DNA of 64,000 nt, from positions 21,092 to 85,091 of the forward strand of contig NZ_JUIV01000021.1 of the NCBI RefSeq assembly GCF_004151235.1, written 5' to 3'. The notes beneath the pieces are model-generated. The model was given only the letters and a program-made list of their open reading frames with translations, had not been told where the DNA came from and did no database searches. Source of the stretch: Flavobacterium anhuiense (GTDB lineage: Bacteria; Bacteroidota; Bacteroidia; Flavobacteriales; Flavobacteriaceae). The translations under genes were made by a program, and so were the position numbers. Position 1 is the stretch's first letter. Each line of letters opens with the position of its first letter. Positions 26,059 through 34,606 of this stretch are shown in pieces.

Positions 26059-26835
26059 CTAAAAATCTTTTTTGATTACAGGATATTTATACTCTAAAAT
26101 TGATTCTAAAACTTTAGGGTCAGAATTTACATAAAATACTGGATCAATATCTGCACTTTCAGAAAAGCCAACTTTATCTTTAAGCAGATTTTTAGTTTGA
26201 CGTGCAACGGCTTCTCCTGAATCTATTATTTTAATATGACCTGGGAGAATTTTTTTTATCTGAGGAATTAGATAAGGATAGTGGCTGCATCCTAAAACTA
26301 AGTAATCGATATTAGCTTCAATCATTGGCTGAAGATATGATTCTAGCAATTGTGTCATTTCTGGTGAGTACAAATTGCCGTCTTCAATCAGCTGTACAAG
26401 TCCGTGTCCAACCTGCTCAATGATTTTGGTGTTATGAAACATCTCGGCAGTTTTATTAAACAGCTCACTGTTAAGCGTTCCTTTTGTAGCTAGAATCCCA
26501 ATAACCTGAGTTTGAGAATTGTTTGCAGCAGGTTTAATGGCAGGTTCAATTCCAACAAATGGAACATCATAATCTGCACGTAATTCTACTATCGCATTTG
26601 TTGTAGCAGTATTGCAAGCAACAACGATTAGCTTGCAATTGTTCTTAAGCAAGAACTCTACATTTTTTTTGCTTAATGCAACAATCTCATCTTTGCTTCT
26701 TTGGCCATAAGGCGCATTTTTACTGTCAGCCAGATAAATGGTTTTTTCATTTGGAAGAAGGTCATGAATGGCGCTCCAGATGGAAGTTCCGCCAATGCCA
26801 GAATCAAAGACGCCTATAGGATTATTGTTTATCAT
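26059..26835 (-). CDS. murI: Glutamate racemase
   Basis: 258-residue cofactor-independent racemase supplying D-glutamate for peptidoglycan. Catalytic residues are visible: DSGIGG near residue 11, Cys74 in VVACNTATTNA and Cys183 in LGCSHYPYL, plus the GIEPAIKP motif. Length matches the family. It converges on the outer-membrane protein gene with a 4-bp gap. A -7 element lies only 5 bp before the ATG, so the transcript may have almost no leader. Confidence 0.97.
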   Translation of the reverse strand: MINNNPIGVFDSGIGGTSIWSAIHDLLPNEKTIYLADSKNAPYGQRSKDEIVALSKKNVEFLLKNNCKLIVVACNTATTNAIVELRADYDVPFVGIEPAIKPAANNSQTQVIGILATKGTLNSELFNKTAEMFHNTKIIEQVGHGLVQLIEDGNLYSPEMTQLLESYLQPMIEANIDYLVLGCSHYPYLIPQIKKILPGHIKIIDSGEAVARQTKNLLKDKVGFSESADIDPVFYVNSDPKVLESILEYKYPVIKKDF

Positions 26836-26839
26836 AAAG

Positions 26840-26847
26840 CAAATTTA
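26840..26847 (-). promoter_or_regulatory. Possible murI promoter -7 element very close to the start codon
   Basis: Minus-strand TAAATTTG ends 4 nt before the ATG (TAAATTTGCTTTATG). Given the usual spacing of transcription start after this element, the mRNA would be leaderless or nearly so. No good -33 was seen. Confidence 0.4.
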
Positions 26848-26925
26848 ATATTTTTTAATAAAAATTAGTTATTCTAAGTTAAGCGAAATCTTGAAATAAT
26901 ACCAAAGGTTAAGTTTAATTTTTTG

Positions 26926-26964
26926 TAAAAAAAAACTGCTCAAATTATATAAATTGAGCAGTTT
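26926..26964 (-). terminator. Rho-independent terminator ending the bamA-ompH unit
   Basis: Minus strand: AAACTGCTCAA, 10-nt loop, TTGAGCAGTTT, then a run of T. It lies about 20 bp after the stop of the second ompH gene. Confidence 0.88.
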
Positions 26965-26984
26965 AATTATCGGAATTTAATTTC

Positions 26985-27488
26985 TTAGAATCCTAAATCT
27001 TTTTTAACGTCAGCAGTGATGTTTGGACCATCAGCTAATAATAAAGTAGAACCGTCTAAAACGTATTGGAAACCTTTAGCTTTTCCAACTTTTTGGATAG
27101 AAGCTCTTACTTTTTCCATTAAAGGTTTTACGATATCTGTTTCTTTTTGTTGTAATTCTTTTTGAGCATTGTCTCTGTAGTCAACAATTCTCTTTTGCAT
27201 ATCTTGAACTTCTTTAGAACGCTCACCGTTTACAGCATCTGTTACAGTTGCAGCTTCAGCTTCGTACTTTTTAATTTTCACTTGATATTCGTCAACCATT
27301 TTTTTGTATTCAGCATCATATGTACCACTTAATTTTTGCAGTTGATTTTGAGCATCTAGCATAGCAGGCATTTTCGACATGATCTCGCTTACATCAACAT
27401 GAGCTACCTTCGCTTGTGCGTTCATTGTGTTACTTGCTCCTAAAATAAGAATTGCAGCAATTAGTAAAGTTTTGATTTGTTTCATCAT
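26985..27488 (-). CDS. OmpH/Skp family periplasmic chaperone (short)
   Basis: 167 residues; signal peptide ending in MNAQAKVAHVDV (about residue 24). The mature part is a long charged helical hairpin (about residues 40-120: QNQLQKLSGTYDAEYKKMVDEY and EVQDMQKRIVDYRDNA, listed separately) followed by the IQKVGKAKGFQYVLDGST core strand. Skp-type trimers hold outer-membrane proteins in transit to BamA. It lies 14 bp after a longer OmpH gene and at the end of the bamA operon. Confidence 0.93.
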   Translation of the reverse strand: MMKQIKTLLIAAILILGASNTMNAQAKVAHVDVSEIMSKMPAMLDAQNQLQKLSGTYDAEYKKMVDEYQVKIKKYEAEAATVTDAVNGERSKEVQDMQKRIVDYRDNAQKELQQKETDIVKPLMEKVRASIQKVGKAKGFQYVLDGSTLLLADGPNITADVKKDLGF

Positions 27489-27502
27489 TTTTAAAATATT
27501 AA

Positions 27503-28525
27503 TTAATTATTGGTCGTATTTGTTTTTTGTGATTCGGCTTCTTTTGCTTTTTTAGCCGCTTCTCTTTCTTCTAAAATTTTCTTTCTTCTTTCTTCCAGTT
27601 CTTTTTTACGCTGTTCGTAAAGCAATTGTCTTTCTTCTGCTTTTGTCATTGTAGGCTGTTCACCAGCGGGTGTTGTTCCAGTTGCTGTTGGTGTTACAGT
27701 TTTAGCAGTCGAACTTGTTTTAGCAGCTTCTGTCACTGCTGCTGCTGGAGCTGTTCCAGAAACCGTGCCATTTTTTTTAGCTTCTCTCTCTTCTTGTAAA
27801 GCTTTTCTTCTATCTTCATATTCTTTTCTCTTGGCTTCCTGTTCTAATTTTCTGTCTTGAATTAGTTTTTCTCTCGCTGCTTTTTTCTCGTCAAGTGCTT
27901 TTTGACGATCGGCCATTGCTGGATTCTCATCAATCGCATTTTCAATATTTTCTTTAGCCTCTTGCTCTTTCAATTGTTTTTTAGTCAGCTGTTCACGTTT
28001 TTCAGTACGGTTTAAGATTCTTAAAACCTGATCGCTGATATCAAATCTTTTATTGCTAAAAAGCATAGTAAGATCTGATGATTTATCAAAAACAAAATCA
28101 TAATTTTTTGCCTCTGCTATATCTTGCACAGCAGTAAAAACCTGATCTTGTATAGGTTTAGCTAAAGCTGCTTTCTGTCTCATTAGATTTCCATCAGAAC
28201 CAAATTGTTTCTGCTGATAATCCATCATTTCCTGTTCAAGAAACTTAATTTCTGTTTCTCTTTCTTCTATTAATTCCTTTGTAAGTAAAGCTTTTTCTGT
28301 TTTTAAGCTTTCCTTCAAGTTATTTATATTTAACTTTTTAGCCTCAACTTCTTGTTTCCACTTTTGAGCTTTTTGCTCTAATTGTGATTTAGCTTCTTTA
28401 TAATCGGAAACATTTTCTAAAATATATTCCATGTCGATGTAGCCAATTCGAGTAGTCTTACCTTGTGCCTGACTTGTATTTGCTACAATCAAGGCTAAAA
28501 ATATAAATAAAAATTGTTTTCTCAT
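27503..28525 (-). CDS. OmpH/Skp family protein with extended charged C terminus
   Basis: 340 residues. Signal peptide ends near ANTSQAQ; the OmpH body spans about residues 25-180 (TRIGYIDMEYILENV, then coiled coil, then KNYDFVFDKSSDLTMLF). Beyond it, about 160 residues form a highly charged Lys/Glu/Arg coiled-coil tail with an Ala/Thr/Pro-rich break near residues 250-285. That tail doubles the usual length and is unlike E. coli Skp. The gene sits between bamA and the short ompH, 42 bp after bamA. The tail may span the periplasm or bind peptidoglycan, which is speculation. Confidence 0.92.
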   Translation of the reverse strand: MRKQFLFIFLALIVANTSQAQGKTTRIGYIDMEYILENVSDYKEAKSQLEQKAQKWKQEVEAKKLNINNLKESLKTEKALLTKELIEERETEIKFLEQEMMDYQQKQFGSDGNLMRQKAALAKPIQDQVFTAVQDIAEAKNYDFVFDKSSDLTMLFSNKRFDISDQVLRILNRTEKREQLTKKQLKEQEAKENIENAIDENPAMADRQKALDEKKAAREKLIQDRKLEQEAKRKEYEDRRKALQEEREAKKNGTVSGTAPAAAVTEAAKTSSTAKTVTPTATGTTPAGEQPTMTKAEERQLLYEQRKKELEERRKKILEEREAAKKAKEAESQKTNTTNN

Positions 28526-28567
28526 AACATAACTTTATTTGATGATTTTTAACCAAACGTTATTTCT

Positions 28568-31231
28568 CTAAAATTGTTGTCCAATGATAAAGTGTGTTTC
28601 CCATCCATTAGGTTTTGATTGTCCTGGAAGAGCGTCAAATCCATAACCAAAATCAATACCCAATAATCCAAATGCAGGCATAAATACACGTAAACCCGCA
28701 CCAGCAGAACGGCTTAAGTCAAATGGGTTGTAATCTTTGAACGTTGGATAGGATGAGCCTGCTTCTAAGAACGTTAAGGCAAAAATAGATGCAGATGCTT
28801 TTAATGTAATTGGGTAACGTAATTCCATAGAGAACTTGTTGTAAATCGTTGCTCCAATTGCATCTCCATTTGCATTTACAGGAGTTAAAGAGTTGTTTGG
28901 ATAACCTCTCAACTGAATGGTCTCTCTACCATCCATTGAGTAGTTGGCCATACCATCACCTCCTAAGTAAAAACGCTCAAACGGAATTACTCCTCTTTCT
29001 TGATTATAAGCTCCTAAGAAACCAAACTCTGTCAGTGTTCTTAATACTAATTTTCCATATACTTTAGTATACCAGTCTCCTTTAAATTTAACTTTATAAT
29101 ATTCTAACCAGTTATATTTTTTCTGATCAACTTTTGCTACATCTGTATCGGCGCTTGCGTAATCAGATCCAACACTCATAATTTTTCCTGAACTATCAGT
29201 TTTATAGTAATCTCCTTTATTAAGAGGTTGTTGGTAATCATCTGATCTGTTTTCACCAGTATATTGCGTTTTATATTCTTTTTGGTTTTTCAAATCGCCA
29301 TAATCAATACCATTAAATAATGAATATGGAGGTGTAACTTTTGCAGTAATACTAAATTCAGAACCATAAGTTGGGAATATCGGGTTTACCCCTTTATTGC
29401 TTCTTGAAAGTCCAATAGTATAAGCTAAGTTTCTAGATGCACCATTACCAAAAGTAAACAAACCAGTGTTGTAATTGTTTAGGTCGTAGTGCTGATAACT
29501 TAAAGATTGTGATAATACAAAGTAGTCATCTGGCACTGTTAATCTTTTTGCTAAACCAACTTGTACTGTAAAAATATTAAAACTTTTGCTTTTATCAACA
29601 GTTCTAGTGATATAATTGTTAAGAAATTGCTTACTGTATGAAATAGATGAGCTAAATTGTACAGGTTTCTTTCCTCCAAACCAAGGTTCTGAGAAAGATA
29701 AACTATAAGTTTGGAAATAGGTGCTTCCTTGTAAACGAAGAGCAACCTTTTGTCCATCTCCCATTGGTAAAGGTTTATAAGCTTCTTTGTCGAACATTTT
29801 ACGGGCAGAGAAGTTGTTAAATGAAAGCCCTAATGTACCAATGAAGCCTCCACCGCCATAACCTCCTTGAAGCTCAACCTGGCTAGATCCTTTTTCTACT
29901 ACATTATATTCAATATCAACTGTTCCAGCTCCAGCATCTACGTTTTTAAATTTAGGATCGATTGCCTCAGGATCAAAGAACCCTAATTGTCCAATCTCGC
30001 GAATTGTTCTGACTAATTGTTCTTTACTATATTTTTCACCTGGTTTTGTTCTTAGCTCACGGTATATAACATGGTCGTTTGTCTTGTCATTTCCAACAAC
30101 CGTAATTTTGTTGAAATAAGCGATAGGGCCTTCAGTTACTCTAATCTCAAAATCGATTGTATCGTTAACTGTTTTTACCTCTACAGCATTAATATTTGAA
30201 AACAGATAACCATTGTTTTGATATAAGTTGGTAATGTCTTCTGCGTCTGGTTTTGTCTTATCTGCAATTCTTTTTTCTAGTAAAACCCCATTATAAGTTT
30301 CACCTTTTTTGATTCCTAAATAACGGCTTAATAGCTGATCTGAATAAACGGTATTACCTAAGAATTTAATATTTCCGAAGTAATATTTGTTTCCTTCTTC
30401 AACATTAATTTTAATTGCAAGCGTATTTTTTTTCTTGTTATATTGTACTGAATCGTAAATAATACGGGCGTCACGATACCCTTTTTCTTTGTAGGCAGCG
30501 ATTACTTTTTCTAAGTCAGTTTTATATTTCTCGGGAATAAATTTAGATGCTTTAAATACGCGAATAAAATTTTTCTGTTTCGTGTCTTTCATTGCAGCAC
30601 GCAATTGGCTGTCTGATAGCTGTTTGTTTCCTGTAAAATCAATACTGCTGATTTTGACTTTGTCTCCCTTGTCAATTCTAATAAGCATATTGACTTGATG
30701 CCCATTAATAGTATCTGGAGTATTTGTTATATTGACTTTTGTGTTATAAAAACCTTCTTTTTTATATTTGTTTTCAATGTAATTTTTTGTTGTAGTGATT
30801 AAGTTTTCGTTTACAATTTTGTTCTTAGTCAAATTGTTGTCTTTAATTAAGCCTTCTACTTTGCTTTTCTTAACACCAACGATTTTAACTTCATTTAATT
30901 TAGGAAGCTCAACAATATCTAAATCTAAATAGATGCTATCATTTTCTACTTTATTTACGTAGAAAGCAATCTCATCAAAAAGTCCAAGTTTGCCTAATTT
31001 TTTAATTGCACTACTGATTTCTTCACCAGGAACAGTGATTTCCTGACCTTTTTGAAGTCCTGAAAAGGTAACAACAGTCTGTTCATTGAAGCTTATTTTA
31101 CCAACAACAGAAACTTTAGCTAGAATATATTTTTTCCCTTGATCGAAAGGGACTCTTTCTTGTGCTTTAATTTGTGAAAAACTACCCAAAAGTAAAAGGG
31201 TAAAGACTATTTGTATTTTTTTTTGCAACAC
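28568..31231 (-). CDS. bamA: Outer-membrane protein assembly factor BamA
   Basis: Central subunit of the outer-membrane protein insertion machine. The protein has about 887 residues: signal peptide ending QIKAQ, five POTRA domains (about 25-470; e.g. LAKVSVVGKISFNEQTVV, LNEVKIVGVKKSKVEGL) and a C-terminal 16-strand barrel ending in FIIGQQF. I start at GTG 31231 (or TTG 31228), which gives MLQKKIQIVF; the longer frame to 31363 would run through uppS and adds a non-signal-like N terminus. It lies 7 bp after uppS and is followed by two ompH genes, the usual order. Confidence 0.95.
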   Translation of the reverse strand: MLQKKIQIVFTLLLLGSFSQIKAQERVPFDQGKKYILAKVSVVGKISFNEQTVVTFSGLQKGQEITVPGEEISSAIKKLGKLGLFDEIAFYVNKVENDSIYLDLDIVELPKLNEVKIVGVKKSKVEGLIKDNNLTKNKIVNENLITTTKNYIENKYKKEGFYNTKVNITNTPDTINGHQVNMLIRIDKGDKVKISSIDFTGNKQLSDSQLRAAMKDTKQKNFIRVFKASKFIPEKYKTDLEKVIAAYKEKGYRDARIIYDSVQYNKKKNTLAIKINVEEGNKYYFGNIKFLGNTVYSDQLLSRYLGIKKGETYNGVLLEKRIADKTKPDAEDITNLYQNNGYLFSNINAVEVKTVNDTIDFEIRVTEGPIAYFNKITVVGNDKTNDHVIYRELRTKPGEKYSKEQLVRTIREIGQLGFFDPEAIDPKFKNVDAGAGTVDIEYNVVEKGSSQVELQGGYGGGGFIGTLGLSFNNFSARKMFDKEAYKPLPMGDGQKVALRLQGSTYFQTYSLSFSEPWFGGKKPVQFSSSISYSKQFLNNYITRTVDKSKSFNIFTVQVGLAKRLTVPDDYFVLSQSLSYQHYDLNNYNTGLFTFGNGASRNLAYTIGLSRSNKGVNPIFPTYGSEFSITAKVTPPYSLFNGIDYGDLKNQKEYKTQYTGENRSDDYQQPLNKGDYYKTDSSGKIMSVGSDYASADTDVAKVDQKKYNWLEYYKVKFKGDWYTKVYGKLVLRTLTEFGFLGAYNQERGVIPFERFYLGGDGMANYSMDGRETIQLRGYPNNSLTPVNANGDAIGATIYNKFSMELRYPITLKASASIFALTFLEAGSSYPTFKDYNPFDLSRSAGAGLRVFMPAFGLLGIDFGYGFDALPGQSKPNGWETHFIIGQQF

Positions 31232-31238
31232 TAAAAAA

Positions 31239-31979
31239 TTATTTAATTTGTTCACTGGTTTTTCCAAATCTACGTTCTCTTTTTTGATAACTAATAATAG
31301 CCTCATATAAATCTTGGTCTTTAAAGTCTGGCCACAAGACATTAGTAAAATACAATTCTGCATAGGCGATTTGCCATAGCAAAAAATTACTTATTCTATG
31401 TTCTCCACTTGTTCGTATTAATAAATCTACGTCAGGTAAATTTTGCGTGTAAAGATGCTCATTTATAATTGAATCGTCAATAGTGTCTATTGAAATTATA
31501 TTATTTTTAACTTTATCACTAATTGCCTTTACAGCATTTACCAGTTCCTCTCTGGAGCCATAACTTAAAGCGAGGGTAAGAGTTAAGCGGGTATTGTTTT
31601 TGGTTTTTTCCATAACATCCAAAAGTTCTTTTTGGGCTGTTTTTGGTAATTTGTCAAGATTTCCAATTGCATTAAGTCTGATATTGTTTTCTTGAAGGGT
31701 AACAAGTTCTTTTTTTAATGAATTGATCAATATTTTCATTAATGCCTGAACCTCTAATTTAGGGCGATTCCAGTTTTCTGTAGAAAAAGCATAAAGGGTC
31801 AAGTACTCAATTCCAAGTTTGGCTGAGGTTTTGATGATTTCTTTTACAGATTTTGTTCCATTTTCATGTCCAAACGCACGTAAGTAGCCTTGTTGTTTTG
31901 CCCAGCGTCCGTTCCCGTCCATAATAATGGCAAGGTGTTTAGGTAGGTTTGTGTGATCTATTGATTCTATTAAATTCAT
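31239..31979 (-). CDS. uppS: Isoprenyl (undecaprenyl) diphosphate synthase
   Basis: cis-Prenyltransferase making the C55 lipid carrier for cell-wall synthesis. From the ATG 2 bp after the DUF6089 stop it has 246 residues. Motifs: AIIMDGNGRWAKQQG near residue 14, YLTLYAFSTENWNRP, LALSYGSREEL and DLLIRTSGEHRISNFLLWQ. A longer frame to 32000 overlaps the previous gene and is less likely. It is tightly packed between DUF6089 and bamA, so lipid carrier supply and outer-membrane biogenesis share an operon. Confidence 0.96.
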   Translation of the reverse strand: MNLIESIDHTNLPKHLAIIMDGNGRWAKQQGYLRAFGHENGTKSVKEIIKTSAKLGIEYLTLYAFSTENWNRPKLEVQALMKILINSLKKELVTLQENNIRLNAIGNLDKLPKTAQKELLDVMEKTKNNTRLTLTLALSYGSREELVNAVKAISDKVKNNIISIDTIDDSIINEHLYTQNLPDVDLLIRTSGEHRISNFLLWQIAYAELYFTNVLWPDFKDQDLYEAIISYQKRERRFGKTSEQIK

Positions 31980-31981
31980 TT

Positions 31982-32674
31982 TTAGTATGCGCAATAGCAT
32001 GGTTTTTTTCCAAAGGTATACGTCAAAGTAAGACCTGAAAAAACGTACCAGTCATTATTATTTAAATTTCCAAATTTTAGAATATTTGGATTGCTTGTAT
32101 TGGGATTACTTCCGTCAATATTGTCTGTAAAAGTATAACGTGCACCAACTTCGGCAGCTAGCACAAAGCGAGGCGTTATGTTTGATTTTACACCTAATGT
32201 TATAGGTATAGCTACTGAACCACGGTTTTTTTGAGAATATATTACATTTGGACTTGTGGTGTATCTATACAAGTTGTCGTAAAGAATGTAGTTTAAACCA
32301 GTGAAAACATAAGGGGTTATTTTGGTATGATCATCATGCAGATTGAAGTCGAAGAAGTTGAATTCTAGGCCTGCAGAAAACTCTTTAATATCATTGTCAA
32401 AACGATAACCTCTTTGGTTTCTTCCTGTTTCATCAGATTTGAAGTCATTTCCGCTTACGTTAGATTGAGTATAAGAAAATCTCCAAGAGTGTCTTGGGCT
32501 TCTATTCCATTTGTAAAGAACACCAAAAGCTAGTTTTTCTGGAGCGATATAAGTTGTTTTCCCAACATCTCCCACAAAGTTACTTCCGCCAAGAAAAACA
32601 CCAATCTCATTTATCTGAGCATTTAGTGTAATAAGAGGGAAAAAACATAACAATAAATTAAAAATTTTCTTCAT
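31982..32674 (-). CDS. DUF6089 family outer-membrane protein
   Basis: 230 residues; signal peptide ending LITLNAQ (about residue 19), then INEIGVFLGGSNFVGDVG, which together with NRSPRHSWRFSYTQSN matches DUF6089. The protein has an outer-membrane barrel pattern with a C-terminal TLTYTFGKKPCYCAY containing two Cys. It heads the uppS-bamA-ompH-ompH unit and has a good promoter 19 bp upstream. It is probably an envelope biogenesis accessory; the exact role is unknown. Confidence 0.85.
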   Translation of the reverse strand: MKKIFNLLLCFFPLITLNAQINEIGVFLGGSNFVGDVGKTTYIAPEKLAFGVLYKWNRSPRHSWRFSYTQSNVSGNDFKSDETGRNQRGYRFDNDIKEFSAGLEFNFFDFNLHDDHTKITPYVFTGLNYILYDNLYRYTTSPNVIYSQKNRGSVAIPITLGVKSNITPRFVLAAEVGARYTFTDNIDGSNPNTSNPNILKFGNLNNNDWYVFSGLTLTYTFGKKPCYCAY

Positions 32675-32692
32675 TTAATTCAAAATTGCGTG

Positions 32693-32722
32693 CAAATATA
32701 ATAATTATCGATACGAATCAAA
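32693..32722 (-). promoter_or_regulatory. Promoter of the DUF6089-uppS-bamA-ompH unit
   Basis: Minus strand: TTTG, 18-nt spacer, TATATTTG, fitting the Bacteroidota primary sigma pattern TTTG-N(17-23)-TAnnTTTG. The -7 element ends 18 bp before the DUF6089 ATG. Confidence 0.7.
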
Positions 32723-32847
32723 GTTCCTTTAGTTAAATGTGCTTTTTTTTCAATTTACGTTATGATTTTGAGCCATTTAATGATGATTCACTACATGCAG
32801 AACGAGAAAATGTGGTATTATCGTATAGTGAAGAATCAGAAAAGAGT

Positions 32848-33732
32848 TTAATTTCTTTTATCTTCTCCCCAAAGCAATTTATTTCTTAAGGTTTTCAAGA
32901 AAGTTTCGCCTGGTATTTCAACCATTTTAATTTTGTAATCTGTTTTTTTTATTTTTAAAATAGACTCGTTTTTTACAGAAGAAATCCTCGAGTCTAAAGA
33001 AACCAAATATTGGTCTTCTCTTCCTGTAACACGCAATGTAATTTCGGTATCGTCAGGAATAACAAGCGGTCTGGCGGTTAAATTATGTGGGGCAATTGGT
33101 GTAATAACTAAACTCTTTACATCTGGTGTTAAAATTGGCCCCCCACAGCTTAGAGAATACCCAGTTGATCCGGTTGGCGTTGAAATGATTAGTCCGTCGG
33201 CCCAATAAGAATTTAAATATTCATTGTTCAAATAAGTTTCAACTGTAATCATCGAAGTCGTGTCTTTTCTACTCACTGTAACTTCGTTCATAGCGAAATT
33301 AAGTTCCTTAAAAGCTTCGTTATACGGTTCACATGTTATTCCTAATAAAGTTCTTTCAGAAGTTGTGTAGTTTTGGCTAATAACATATTGAAGTAAAATA
33401 TCGATGTTTTCTTTCTGAACTTTTGCCAGAAAGCCTAGTCTTCCAGCGTTGATTCCTAATAAAGGAACGCCAGAATTACGAACGAAAGCAGCGGCTCTTA
33501 AAATTGTTCCATCGCCACCAATACTGATAAGCATTTCGAAACTATTGTCTAAAGCAGTACTTGGAGAAAAAGTTTTGTATTCTTTTTTTACAAGCTGTTT
33601 TTCATAAAGCATGTTCAGAAAATTTTCTTCAATTACCATCTCGATATTGTTGGTATTAAAGAAGTTGAAAATGTCTTTTATAATAGGTTCGGTACTGTTC
33701 TGATAATATTGTCCGTAAATGGCTATTTTCAT
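32848..33732 (-). CDS. nadK: NAD kinase
   Basis: 294-residue cytoplasmic enzyme converting NAD to NADP with ATP. The GGDGT motif is in LISIGGDGTILRAAA (about residues 70-84), followed by LGINAGRLGFLAK and the NE/D motif region ELNFAMNEVTVSRKD; TPTGSTGYSLSCGGP is also present. Size is typical. It is upstream of the DUF6089-bamA unit on the same strand but separated by 170 bp with its own promoter, and 99 bp downstream of the CBS protein gene. Confidence 0.97.
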   Translation of the reverse strand: MKIAIYGQYYQNSTEPIIKDIFNFFNTNNIEMVIEENFLNMLYEKQLVKKEYKTFSPSTALDNSFEMLISIGGDGTILRAAAFVRNSGVPLLGINAGRLGFLAKVQKENIDILLQYVISQNYTTSERTLLGITCEPYNEAFKELNFAMNEVTVSRKDTTSMITVETYLNNEYLNSYWADGLIISTPTGSTGYSLSCGGPILTPDVKSLVITPIAPHNLTARPLVIPDDTEITLRVTGREDQYLVSLDSRISSVKNESILKIKKTDYKIKMVEIPGETFLKTLRNKLLWGEDKRN

Positions 33733-33737
33733 TAGTT

Positions 33738-33830
33738 GTTAAATTAGAGAATTGGTCAATGTTTCAATTAGATAATTGGGAAATGCGAAAATCATCTAAT
33801 TAACTAATTTTCCCATTGGCACATTCATAA
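33738..33830. repeat. AATTAGATAATTGG-type short-word repeat
   Basis: The gap between the CBS gene and nadK consists of related words: AATTAGAGAATTGGTCAATG, AATTAGATAATTGGGAAATG and, in inverse orientation, AATTAGTTAATTAGATG with CCAATGGGAAAATT. Copies face each other and could pair. It is distinct from the CTTAG octamer family elsewhere in the window. Confidence 0.6.
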
Positions 33831-33831
33831 C

Positions 33832-34491
33832 TTATATATTAAGGTATTTGTCTAAATAATCTGATCGTTCTTTTAAACTGTTAATATAGGTGTCTTCTTG
33901 ATGTTCTGAAATGATTTCATAACCATATCTTCTGTAGGTTTGAATGATTTCATTAATCGCTCCTAAACCAATTTTTATAGTAATCTGAACATTTTCTGTG
34001 TCAGCTTCAGAAACAAAACACCCTAGAACTTTACCATTATTACTTTCTACAATCTGTGTTACTTCGCTCATAGAATAATCCAAAAGGCCTTTTTGGACAA
34101 TGATAATCGCTCCTGGCTCTTTCAAAAATGGAGTTTCCTGAAAAAATTTCATGATGTCTTCCATTTCATAATAACCTATATAATTATTATTCTCATCAAG
34201 AATTGGAAGAAGATTGGTGTGGTTTTTTGCAAAAACTTCTAGAACATCTAACCAGATCATTGATTTTCTGGCAAAAAAACGTTCTAAAGTATATTTGTAA
34301 TCAATTGCTTTTTTTTCAATGTCAAATGTTTCAACATCGTCAGAAGAGATGCTTCCAATAAAAACACCATCTTCTAAAATCGGAAAATGAGAAAAATTTA
34401 CATCGACAAAAAAGTCCTGAATCGACGCTATTGTTTCCTGACTGTCAATTGCCCTGAAATCGTTTGTGATATAGTTTGTAATTTCTGTCAT
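33832..34491 (-). CDS. CBS domain-containing protein
   Basis: 219 residues with two CBS motifs (about residues 1-60 and 70-120; FSHFPILEDGVFIGSIS and TNLLPILDENNNYIGYY) and a C-terminal ACT-like segment (about 130-205: GAIIIVQKGLLDYSMSEV, VLGCFVSEADTENVQITIK). CBS pairs bind adenine nucleotides and often regulate enzymes or transporters; here no catalytic domain is attached. It lies upstream of nadK on the same strand, with pdxJ divergent. An adenylate-sensing role is a family-level inference. Confidence 0.88.
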   Translation of the reverse strand: MTEITNYITNDFRAIDSQETIASIQDFFVDVNFSHFPILEDGVFIGSISSDDVETFDIEKKAIDYKYTLERFFARKSMIWLDVLEVFAKNHTNLLPILDENNNYIGYYEMEDIMKFFQETPFLKEPGAIIIVQKGLLDYSMSEVTQIVESNNGKVLGCFVSEADTENVQITIKIGLGAINEIIQTYRRYGYEIISEHQEDTYINSLKERSDYLDKYLNI

Positions 34492-34606
34492 AAATCAATT
34501 GAGGATATTTGATGCAAAATAATCAAAAAATACCGAAAACCGCTCTGTTTTACTTTGTATTTTTGTCGTGACAAATATAATGTTACTAGAATTAATATCT
34601 ATTTAT

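Noticed and set aside
31232..31363. N-terminal extension of BamA to 931 residues
   Set aside because: The extra part runs through uppS codons and lacks a signal peptide at its start; the GTG/TTG start gives a normal signal peptide.
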